Shown piece after piece: positions 1 to 6,873 of a stretch of DNA of 7,422 nucleotides. Position numbers and translations under genes: made by a program. The notes beneath the pieces are model-generated. The model was given only the letters and a program-made list of their open reading frames with translations. It ran no database searches and was not told the DNA's origin. The stretch is from positions 1 to 7,422 of the forward strand of contig CALHTA010000315.1 in NCBI GenBank assembly GCA_938038645.1, given 5' to 3'. The stretch is from an uncultured Thiotrichaceae bacterium (GTDB lineage Bacteria; Pseudomonadota; Gammaproteobacteria; Thiotrichales; Thiotrichaceae). Within the stretch, counting starts at the first letter, position 1. Each line of letters starts with the position of its first letter.

Positions 1-1
1 T

Positions 2-1408
2 TATCTGAATGAGCAAACACTTGCCGAAAAAATGATCCCAACGGTTGGGATGATGTATCGAGAAATGGGCGTCATCATTTCGGTATTCGGCCGCAAGCTC
101 ATGAACTCTTCGACCATCGACATTATTAAAGCACATCGTTCAGGTCAGAAGATGGTCGGACAGACCCTTAAACTTGAAACGACCACTAAAGTATTAACAG
201 TCTTACAAGAAATGAATCTTGGCGTTTCACGCATTGATATCGGTATGCTCGCTTACAATTTCTCTCAGCTAACCAACGACCAGCCTTTAGAAGATTACCT
301 AAAAAGCGCCGTTGACCCAGCAAATCATGGCAAAATAAGTTTGCTAGATAAACCACAAGATGTTGTTTTGTATGGTTTTGGGCGAATTGGTCGAATTTTA
401 GCAAGATTACTAATTGAAAGAACGACAGCTGGTAATAAGCTTCGCCTACGGGCAATTGTTGTTCGCAGTAAAGGCGAAGGAGATCTTGAAAAGCGAGCTA
501 GCTTGCTCCGTAGAGATTCTATTCATGGCCCATTCAATGGATCTATCCGAGTTGATCACGAAAACAGCGCGATTATAGCAAACGGTAATTACATCAAGGT
601 TATCTACGCTGGCTCACCAGAAGATATTGATTACACTGAACATGGTATCGATAATGCATTAATCGTTGATAACACTGGCGTATTTAAAGATGAAGCCGCA
701 TTGGGTCGTCACTTAACGCCAAAAGGCGCAGCAAAAGTTCTGCTTACTGCGCCTGCAAAAGGCGCAATTAAAAACATCGTCTACGGCGTCAATCATCAAG
801 ACATTGATCCTTCTGACACGATAGTGTGCGCCGCGTCTTGCACAACCAATGCGATAACGCCTGTCTTGAAAATCATGAATGATGAATATGGGGTTATCAA
901 TGGCCATGTTGAAACAGTCCACTCATACACTAACGACCAAAACCTAATCGATAACTATCATAGTGCTGATCGACGTGGACGAAGTGCCCCGTTAAATATG
1001 GTGCTAACATCAACAGGAGCTGCTAAAGCAGTATCAAAAGCCCTTCCTGAGTTAGAAGGCAAGCTGACTGGTAATGCTATTCGAGTACCAACACCCAATG
1101 TTTCAATGGCAGTCATTAAGCTAAATCTTGAAAAATCTGCATCGCGCGATGAAATAAATGACCATGTACGACTAGCGTCATTAGATTCAGAACTTCGAGA
1201 TCAAATTGCCTACTCCTCCTCTACGGAATCAGTGTCGACAGATTTTGTTGGTACACCCGAGCCTGGCATTTTTGATTCAGTTGCGACTATCTCCCAAGAT
1301 AACAGCTGTGTGCTTTACGTTTGGTATGACAATGAGTTTGGTTACAGCACTCAGGTTTTGCGAGTGATGCGAGAAATGGTTGGTATGCACATTCCTCAAG
1401 TGCCTTAA
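2..1408 (+). CDS. gap: Long-form glyceraldehyde-3-phosphate dehydrogenase with N-terminal extension (5' partial)
   Basis: This enzyme interconverts glyceraldehyde 3-phosphate and 1,3-bisphosphoglycerate in the cytosol. The frame is open to the left edge (no stop from base 2). The ATG at 32 has no ribosome binding site, and the residues before it (YLNEQTLAEK) continue the family's N-terminal extension, so the true start lies outside the window. Counting from the ATG at 32, residues 1-110 are the extension. The NAD(P)-binding GFGRIGR is at 115-121, the catalytic Cys270 sits in SCTTN, and His297 follows 27 residues later, the usual spacing. STGAAKA and IRVPTPNVS supply phosphate-site residues, and WYDNEFGYS closes the fold. 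The extension and the HSYTNDQNLID segment match the approximately 480-residue GAPDH class of pseudomonads and other gammaproteobacteria. Where GapA has Asp after beta-2, this protein has Arg145-Ser146, which suggests NADP or dual cofactor use (inference). It ends at a strong terminator. Confidence 0.95.
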   Translation, partial: YLNEQTLAEKMIPTVGMMYREMGVIISVFGRKLMNSSTIDIIKAHRSGQKMVGQTLKLETTTKVLTVLQEMNLGVSRIDIGMLAYNFSQLTNDQPLEDYLKSAVDPANHGKISLLDKPQDVVLYGFGRIGRILARLLIERTTAGNKLRLRAIVVRSKGEGDLEKRASLLRRDSIHGPFNGSIRVDHENSAIIANGNYIKVIYAGSPEDIDYTEHGIDNALIVDNTGVFKDEAALGRHLTPKGAAKVLLTAPAKGAIKNIVYGVNHQDIDPSDTIVCAASCTTNAITPVLKIMNDEYGVINGHVETVHSYTNDQNLIDNYHSADRRGRSAPLNMVLTSTGAAKAVSKALPELEGKLTGNAIRVPTPNVSMAVIKLNLEKSASRDEINDHVRLASLDSELRDQIAYSSSTESVSTDFVGTPEPGIFDSVATISQDNSCVLYVWYDNEFGYSTQVLRVMREMVGMHIPQVP

Positions 1409-1436
1409 CTAAACAATTTCATTAGCCATTTCCATC

Positions 1437-1471
1437 AAAAATGCCCCAGCAGAAATGCTGGGGCATTTTTT
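1437..1471. terminator. Bidirectional intrinsic terminator between convergent genes
   Basis: A perfect 10-bp stem (ATGCCCCAGC at 1441-1450 with GCTGGGGCAT at 1457-1466) has a 6-nt AGAAAT loop. It is followed by a T run at 1466-1471 on the + strand and preceded by an A run at 1437-1441, which becomes a T run on the - strand. It sits 32 bp after the GAPDH stop and 34 bp after the stop of the converging AAA+ gene, so it can end transcripts from both sides. Confidence 0.93.
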
Positions 1472-1505
1472 ATTCCTGACCTTTAATCATGCAAGCCGAT
1501 CTTTA

Positions 1506-3614
1506 TCAACCATTATTAATAAAGCCCATATTCTTAAAGGCACCGTGCTCTTTAAAAGTAAGCTCACGCATCAGACCATCGAGCAAAGTCTCTGCACTCA
1601 GCGGGTTTCCAGAAAAACGATTTTGTCGCGCTACTGTTGCAAAATCTCCGGGCGTTAACCCTTGAAGGCCTGTAACTTTTTTCTTCCAAACCGTCTCGTC
1701 AAGCGCTTCAACTTTATAGTCTTCAAGCACTTGCTTGAACAAAGTCCAAAGCTGCTCTGGTTTGATGTAATCAAATTTTATCTTCAGATCAAATCGGCGA
1801 AGCGACGCCTGATCTAGCTGCTCCATCAAGTTGGTTGAGCAGAAAAACAATCCATCGAACTGCTCCATCTGAGTTAGCAATTCATTTACCTGCGTTACCT
1901 GCCAACTTTCACGCGCTTTCGTTCTGTCTTGCAAGAAGCTATCCGCCTCATCTAATAAAAGAATCGACTCTTCATCATTCGCTTGCTCAAACATTTCACT
2001 CAAATGACGCTCAGTCATACCCAAATATGGGTCGAGCAAATCTGACGCGCGTTTTGTGATCAACGGGATGTCTAGCTTGTCCGCAATGTGTCTTGCGAAT
2101 TCACTCTTACCTGTGCCTGGGCGACCATATAAACAGATACGCCCTTTTGGCTGCTTAGTGAGCGCTTCTTGAAGAGCAACTAAATCATAATCTGGGTTTA
2201 GTGCATCCAAACGATAAGTAATTGGAGACTGAACTCCTTTTGCTAAGTCTTTATCGTACCCCATCGCAGCCAGTGTATTACTGATCACCTGCTCAAGGTT
2301 CGCTTCAACTTCCGCTTGAGTTTCAAGACCCAACTCTGAAACAACCTTCACTGCACGAGAGATAAGACCTGGAGCGAGGTATTCATTAGTAGCAATTTTC
2401 TCTAACCACTTTTCGCTGACGCCCAACTTTTCCGCATATTTACGAAACATTTTGATACGAGTCTGACGAGGTGGCGTTTTTAGCTCCATCACATAATCAA
2501 ATCGGCGCAGGATAGCCTCATCAATATGATGAATAACATTCGAAACCCAAATCGCCGGCAGCGTATTCTCTTCTAAGAGCTGATTAAACCAACCCTTTTT
2601 TGTATCCGAGCTTGTACGAATCCCAAACCTTTCCATACTGCCATCACGAAGGAAAACATCCTCTATTTCATCAAAGAGAATTAAAGTGTTTGGCGTTCGC
2701 TTCAGAACCTGCTGGCATAATTGGTATGAATCTATACGGGCTTTTTCATAACCATCAGCAACCCCTTCACCGGTGTTATTGACTTCATAAAGCGGGCAAT
2801 CAAGGTTTTTGGCCAGCGTGCGAACCATCTCAGTCTTACCTGTTCCAGGTGGACCATAGATTAATATATTCGCACCTTTGAGGCGTTTGTCACTCGCAGC
2901 CTTTAAATACTTACGCACCAGATTGTAGTCTTTGCTGGCATGTAAAAAATCTTCAGGGGTAAGCGTCGCTTCGCGCCCGACTTTAAAAAATCGGCGCAAC
3001 GATTGCATAATGTCTAACTGCTCGTCATCCAGCAGTACATCCGTTATCTCATCAAGCAACTCCAGCTGATCATCCAATTCGTCAGGGTAATTACAGTCCA
3101 GACGCAGCAGCCCCGTCCGGTTTAGTAAACCATCCGTTGAAAGTGCTTGGCGAATACTTGAAGGGTCAACATCCAAAATGATACTAAGTGTGTTAACTAC
3201 ACCACGCGCAGTCAGGTCACCCAAAACTCCACAGACTTCGGTGAGATCTTTGATCGCATGGATCAAAGTACCAAATGACAATAGCTTTTTCTCTGTATCA
3301 CTCAGCTCCACTAGCTTACCTAGCTCAGTAATATTATGAAAAAGAACACCATCATATTGTTGGGTTTTCGCTTCGTATAACTCGCTTTGCGCTTTTAAAA
3401 TCTTACGAAATTTTTTCTTCGATATCGGGTTTTCATCATCATGCTTATCAATCAGATGCTCCAATCCGACAACACTGAGTGCCCGATCATGGCCATAAAG
3501 GCCGTATTCGGTGTCCATACGCATGTATCCCTTAAGATCATAAAGGACACGAAGGGACCAAAGGATTACCAAATCCTCGTATTGCTCCAGCAATTCAGGT
3601 AGTTTTTTCTTCAT
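1506..3614 (-). CDS. Tandem AAA+ ATPase (two AAA modules, COG0464-like)
   Basis: This is a 702-residue soluble protein with two complete AAA+ modules. Module 1 has Walker A GPPGTGKT at 254-261, Walker B ILFDE ending at Glu316, and an ILRRFD second-region-of-homology motif with Arg370/Arg371. Module 2 has Walker A GRPGTGKS at 497-504, Walker B LLLDE ending at Glu556, and SLRRFD with Arg606/Arg607. Both modules therefore look competent for ATP hydrolysis. Residues 1 to about 240 are a mostly helical, charged domain without a motif I recognise; they contain a stretch LSDTEKKLLSFGTLIHA. There is no signal peptide or TM segment. By family knowledge such proteins form hexameric remodelling or unfolding machines, but the substrate here is unknown. 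The gene lies 66 bp downstream of a membrane-protein gene on the same strand, with a terminator-like hairpin between them. The ATG at 3614 has only a weak ribosome binding site. I do not recognise a gene symbol. Confidence 0.9.
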   Translation of the reverse strand: MKKKLPELLEQYEDLVILWSLRVLYDLKGYMRMDTEYGLYGHDRALSVVGLEHLIDKHDDENPISKKKFRKILKAQSELYEAKTQQYDGVLFHNITELGKLVELSDTEKKLLSFGTLIHAIKDLTEVCGVLGDLTARGVVNTLSIILDVDPSSIRQALSTDGLLNRTGLLRLDCNYPDELDDQLELLDEITDVLLDDEQLDIMQSLRRFFKVGREATLTPEDFLHASKDYNLVRKYLKAASDKRLKGANILIYGPPGTGKTEMVRTLAKNLDCPLYEVNNTGEGVADGYEKARIDSYQLCQQVLKRTPNTLILFDEIEDVFLRDGSMERFGIRTSSDTKKGWFNQLLEENTLPAIWVSNVIHHIDEAILRRFDYVMELKTPPRQTRIKMFRKYAEKLGVSEKWLEKIATNEYLAPGLISRAVKVVSELGLETQAEVEANLEQVISNTLAAMGYDKDLAKGVQSPITYRLDALNPDYDLVALQEALTKQPKGRICLYGRPGTGKSEFARHIADKLDIPLITKRASDLLDPYLGMTERHLSEMFEQANDEESILLLDEADSFLQDRTKARESWQVTQVNELLTQMEQFDGLFFCSTNLMEQLDQASLRRFDLKIKFDYIKPEQLWTLFKQVLEDYKVEALDETVWKKKVTGLQGLTPGDFATVARQNRFSGNPLSAETLLDGLMRELTFKEHGAFKNMGFINNG

Positions 3615-3629
3615 TATTTCTAGTTTACT

Positions 3630-3655
3630 AAAACCAAGCCCTCTTTAGGCCTTGG
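3630..3655 (-). terminator. Terminator- or attenuator-like hairpin upstream of the AAA+ gene
   Basis: Read on the - strand, CCAAGGCC (3648-3655) can pair with GGGCTTGG (3634-3641) around the 6-nt loop TAAAGA, with one internal G-G mismatch, and is followed directly by TTTT (3630-3633). It starts 25 nt after the stop of the membrane-protein gene and ends about 15 nt before the AAA+ start codon. It could end the upstream transcript fully or partially. The mismatch and short T run make it a moderate rather than strong terminator. Confidence 0.55.
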
Positions 3656-3680
3656 CAAATTATTCGGTTATGCAATCAAT

Positions 3681-4385
3681 TTATTCTTTTGAAGCAATGA
3701 CTTCTTCAAGCTCTAATCCAGACAAACGATTTATGGTTCGCCACAGATAATAGAAAATACCCAGCATCATAATCATTGAAGGTATAGCAATGACTGGATA
3801 GCTCATTGCCATCATTTTCCCAAGCTCTTGATTAAATGCTTCCGTGCCTGATGGGCTTACGACCACCCACTTAGCCAATGCATAATTCATTACCGCCGAG
3901 AAAAAGAAAGTCCCTGCAAGTAAGAAGTTTGCACTGAGTAGTTGCTTCTCAAACTGAGGCTTATTATCTTTTTCTTCCAACTTACTATTTATCTTTTCGA
4001 CATTTAGTACAGCCGGGTTATAGAGCAATGTCTTCACTAAAGGATACTTAGTGTAACTAGAAATTAGCACACCAATTCCAATTGCCGCTGGAATCGCAGC
4101 TTCTTTAATAGCCAACCACTTATTATCAAGTTCAAGGACTCCGATCCCTCCGGTCAACAAAACACTAATGATGCCGAGTATGGCGACAAAGTTTTTCTTT
4201 TTATTAACAATGAGTTCGTATAAACCCCAAAATAAAGGAAATGCGAGCGCTAATAACAGAGCCCCCAATGGGCCGAGATTATCTTCACCACTGAGTTTCA
4301 TTAGTATCAATGTAGGGATAACGATACTGACGATCAAATCAATAAATGGATTTTGCTTGGTATTTTTAGTGTTTTCGGTAGTCAT
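3681..4385 (-). CDS. VC0807-type multipass inner-membrane protein
   Basis: This 234-residue hydrophobic protein has about six predicted membrane segments by eye: residues 13-31, 38-59, 66-84, 93-110, 150-175 and 195-216. A polar, lysine- and glutamate-rich loop lies around 128-148. The N-terminus (MTTENTKNTKQNP) is short and polar, with no cleavable signal. The pattern of an IP-rich first helix, then LGPLGALLLALAFPLFWGLYELI, then a glycine-rich LLTGGIGVLELD and KEAAIP segment, recalls the VC0807 family of uncharacterised membrane proteins; I recognise this from memory and no function is established. It precedes the AAA+ ATPase gene by 66 bp on the same strand, so partial cotranscription is possible. 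Immediately upstream (TTAAAG) only a weak ribosome binding site is visible. Confidence 0.82.
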   Translation of the reverse strand: MTTENTKNTKQNPFIDLIVSIVIPTLILMKLSGEDNLGPLGALLLALAFPLFWGLYELIVNKKKNFVAILGIISVLLTGGIGVLELDNKWLAIKEAAIPAAIGIGVLISSYTKYPLVKTLLYNPAVLNVEKINSKLEEKDNKPQFEKQLLSANFLLAGTFFFSAVMNYALAKWVVVSPSGTEAFNQELGKMMAMSYPVIAIPSMIMMLGIFYYLWRTINRLSGLELEEVIASKE

Positions 4386-4516
4386 TACTTTAATACGGTT
4401 ACTTTTTTGAATGAATTATCGACAATCTGATTCCGCAGCGCGGCCATGCAGTCTAAACGCTCAACTCGTTAGATTCTATTAGTTTATTTAAATTTCACTG
4501 TTTATGAATTTTTTGT
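4386..4516 (-). other. Intergenic region upstream of the membrane-protein gene
   Basis: These 131 bp lie between the gapA terminator and the start of the membrane-protein gene, and must hold that gene's promoter if the gapA terminator is efficient. On the - strand the best -10 candidate is TAGAAT (4473-4478), five of six matches, but no convincing -35 lies 16-18 bp upstream, so I do not call a promoter. An imperfect inverted repeat (TCTAAACG at about 4452-4459 with CGTTAGA at 4467-4473, one bulge) and a GC-rich patch around 4435-4446 are also present. No open frame is plausible. Confidence 0.4.
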
Positions 4517-4549
4517 AAAAAAAAGCCGGCTTCCAATAAAGGAGCCGGC
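4517..4549 (-). terminator. Intrinsic terminator of gapA
   Basis: On the - strand, GCCGGCTCC (4541-4549) pairs with GGAAGCCGGC (4525-4534) around a short AT-rich loop with one G-T wobble, and eight T residues follow directly (complement of the A run at 4517-4524). It begins 35 nt after the gapA stop codon. The GC-rich stem and long T tract make this a strong rho-independent terminator, insulating the membrane-protein gene from gapA transcription. Confidence 0.95.
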
Positions 4550-4584
4550 AAAAGAAATGCTGGTAGCCAATGGCGTGTGGTGTA

Positions 4585-5589
<1,005 letters not shown>

Positions 5590-5606
5590 CTAAGTGGGTT
5601 AGTTAA

Positions 5607-5642
5607 TAAATGTAGTTTAACTTCAAGATAAATTATTATCAA
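5607..5642 (-). promoter_or_regulatory. Candidate sigma-70 promoter of gapA
   Basis: On the - strand, TTGATA (5637-5642; five of six to TTGACA) is followed after exactly 17 bp by TAAACT (5614-5619; four of six to TATAAT). The predicted transcript start is near 5607, giving a leader of about 27 nt before the gapA ATG. The -10 hexamer lies inside the proximal HexR-like site, as expected for a repressible promoter. Confidence 0.55.
5611..5625. promoter_or_regulatory. HexR-like operator, proximal site
   Basis: TGTAGTTTAACTTCA resembles the HexR operator consensus as I recall it (TGTAAT-WWW-ATTACA), with 12 of 15 strict matches and two of the three differences being transitions. It covers the -10 element of the candidate gapA promoter, a repressing position. 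HexR is the RpiR-type regulator of central carbon genes in gammaproteobacteria and responds to 2-keto-3-deoxy-6-phosphogluconate (KDPG). The hexR gene itself is not in this window. Confidence 0.6.
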
Positions 5643-5672
5643 GGATTGAGCGCTTTATTTGGCCCACATAAT

Positions 5673-5687
5673 TGTAACTAAACTACA
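5673..5687. promoter_or_regulatory. HexR-like operator, distal site
   Basis: TGTAACTAAACTACA matches the recalled HexR consensus at 13 of 15 positions, both differences being transitions, with intact TGTA and TACA ends. Its centre (5680) is 62 bp from that of the proximal site (5618), close to six turns of B-DNA, and about 73 bp upstream of the predicted gapA transcript start. Confidence 0.65.
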
Positions 5688-5744
5688 TAATTATTTGACT
5701 TTATTTCAAACACATTTTTAATTAGCTTGCTAAATCAAGAAAGT

Positions 5745-6392
5745 TTAAGTCGATTGAATAATCAACTGTCGGATCTTGCTATCCAGTACATCCAAGGCGA
5801 TGGGGTTTCTGCCCCCCATTGGCACAATCAGGTCAGCATGAAACTTCGAAGGCTCAATAAATTCTTGATACATGGGACGCACTGTTTTTTGATACTGAGA
5901 TAAGACAGATTCCACCGTCCTGCCTCGTTCATTCACATCTCTCTCAACTCTTCTCGCTAGGCAAATATCCAAGGGAGTATCGATAAACAACTTCAATGAA
6001 AACAAGTCGCGTAACGTTGCTAGGTGATAGAGTAAAATGCCTTCAATAATGACAACGGGAGTTGCTGCAATTGGCACCGTTTTTTTAGCTCGATTGTGAT
6101 TCACGTAGTCATAAGTTGGGCATTCTATGGAATGACCACTACGTAACTGATCGATATGTTCACAAAGCAAGGCATGATCAAAAGCGCTGGGATGATCGTA
6201 GTTAGTCTCAACGCGCTCTGCAACGCTCATGTGATCCTGTCTTTTATAATAAGCGTCTTCAGCGATCACACTGACTTGATCATCAGCGAAGCGTTTAGCT
6301 ATGTTTTTAGCCAATGCCGTTTTACCTGAGCACGACGCTCCAACAATTGAAATAAAGACTGGGCGTTGCTCAAACGTATCAGTGATAGTCAT
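5745..6392 (-). CDS. udk: Uridine kinase (uridine/cytidine kinase)
   Basis: Udk phosphorylates uridine and cytidine to UMP and CMP in the cytosol, in the pyrimidine salvage pathway. At 215 residues it is close to the E. coli enzyme. The P-loop GASCSGKT is at 18-25; the family more often shows GASASGKS/T, so Cys21 is a minor variant. The substrate-site segment EDAYYKR is at 45-51, and NYDHPSAFD at 64-72 is diagnostic for the uridine kinase/phosphoribulokinase fold. The ECPTYDYVNHNR segment and VVIIEGILLY, which contains a Walker B-like strand, follow. The C-terminal RRVERDVNERGRT is the lid region. The start at 6392 gives the expected short N-terminus before the P-loop; only a weak ribosome binding site (GAG, 12 nt upstream) is visible. 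It is too short for a phosphoribulokinase. It is divergent from hspQ and followed by gapA, which has its own promoter region, so an operon is unlikely. Confidence 0.95.
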   Translation of the reverse strand: MTITDTFEQRPVFISIVGASCSGKTALAKNIAKRFADDQVSVIAEDAYYKRQDHMSVAERVETNYDHPSAFDHALLCEHIDQLRSGHSIECPTYDYVNHNRAKKTVPIAATPVVIIEGILLYHLATLRDLFSLKLFIDTPLDICLARRVERDVNERGRTVESVLSQYQKTVRPMYQEFIEPSKFHADLIVPMGGRNPIALDVLDSKIRQLIIQST

Positions 6393-6468
6393 AGGTGTAT
6401 AAATCTCGGGTTAAACTCACATCGTGTTCAGAAAAGCTTTGGTAGAATAATTTATCGCTTAATATTTA

Positions 6469-6496
6469 CTTGAAATATCGCAATATTCCCCCATTT
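6469..6496 (+). promoter_or_regulatory. Sigma-32 (heat-shock) promoter of hspQ
   Basis: The -35 element CTTGAA (6469-6474) matches the sigma-32 consensus exactly. After 14 bp comes CCCCATTT (6489-6496), matching the CCCCATnT -10 consensus fully. The predicted start of transcription is near 6503, about 34 nt before the hspQ ATG. E. coli hspQ is a known sigma-32 target, so sequence and gene identity agree. Confidence 0.85.
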
Positions 6497-6526
6497 TCAG
6501 TGATAATAAATAAACATAGTTCTAAT

Positions 6527-6532
6527 AAGGTG
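6527..6532 (+). promoter_or_regulatory. Ribosome binding site of hspQ
   Basis: AAGGTG lies 4 nt before the ATG at 6537 and is part of TAAGGTGA. It is the clearest Shine-Dalgarno sequence in the window and fixes the hspQ start. Confidence 0.8.
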
Positions 6533-6536
6533 ACAT

Positions 6537-6854
6537 ATGCAAATCCATCAAGCTGAATACAACATTGGGCAAGTCATTTTTCACAAACATTATAATTTTC
6601 GTGGCGTAATCGTGGATGTAGACGCAGAATTCAGTGCAGACGATGAGTGGTATAACACTAACGCTAAAAATCACCCGCCTAAAGACCGCCCTTGGTATCA
6701 CGTGTTAGTAGATGATGGTACATCCATTGCGTACGTATCGGAGCAAAACATCAGTTCAGACTTATCAGATTTGGAGGTTCACAATCCCCTGCTTCTTGAT
6801 TTACTTGGAACCAATGACGACGGTCAATATATCTCTATCCAAACAATGAATTAA
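6537..6854 (+). CDS. hspQ: Heat shock protein HspQ (YccV-like hemimethylated-DNA-binding fold)
   Basis: This 105-residue acidic cytosolic protein matches the full length of HspQ. Characteristic segments are YNIGQVIFHKHYNFRGVIVDVD at 9-30, the DEWY motif, the PKDRPWYHVLVDDG core and the YVSEQNI strand, followed by a C-terminal NPLLLDLL segment. In enterobacteria HspQ is a heat-shock protein reported to bind hemimethylated oriC DNA, to influence DnaA stability, and to act as a specificity enhancer of Lon protease; which of these applies here is unknown. The start is set by AAGGTG 4 nt upstream, and a near-perfect sigma-32 promoter lies at 6469-6496. The gene converges on rsmD with only 19 bp between the two stop codons. 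Confidence 0.95.
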   Translation: MQIHQAEYNIGQVIFHKHYNFRGVIVDVDAEFSADDEWYNTNAKNHPPKDRPWYHVLVDDGTSIAYVSEQNISSDLSDLEVHNPLLLDLLGTNDDGQYISIQTMN

Positions 6855-6872
6855 AGGAGTCATTTCCTTTAA
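6851..6872. terminator. Possible weak bidirectional hairpin between hspQ and rsmD
   Basis: TTAAAGGA (6851-6858) and TCCTTTAA (6865-6872) form a perfect 8-bp inverted repeat with a 6-nt loop. It overlaps the hspQ stop codon (6852-6854) and stops one base short of the rsmD stop. The stem is AT-rich with only two GC pairs and has no separate T tract, so terminator function is uncertain. Confidence 0.35.
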
Positions 6873-6873
6873 C

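Noticed and set aside
32..34. ATG at 32 as start of the long-form GAPDH
   Set aside because: It has no Shine-Dalgarno sequence, the frame is open to the window edge, and the ten upstream codons continue the conserved family N-terminus.
1455..2782. Short + strand open frames opposite the AAA+ gene (for example 1455-1658, 1835-2059 and 2600-2782)
   Set aside because: They lie antisense to a well-supported gene, lack ribosome binding sites, and have low-complexity protein content typical of shadow frames.
4435..4474. attC-like recombination site (CGTTAGAT next to a GC-rich inverted patch)
   Set aside because: Only one core-like GTTAGAT is present. No correctly oriented partner RYYYAAC lies at attC spacing, and there is no cassette or integrase context.
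5722..5733. udk terminator hairpin (TTAGC/GCTAA on both sides of a 2-nt loop)
   Set aside because: The stem is 5 bp and AT-rich, the loop is too small, and no T tract follows on the - strand; no clear udk terminator was found.
6410..6432. CRP-like site (TCACA and TGTTCA half-sites) upstream of udk
   Set aside because: Only one half-site fits TGTGA; the other half is absent at the required 6-bp spacing.
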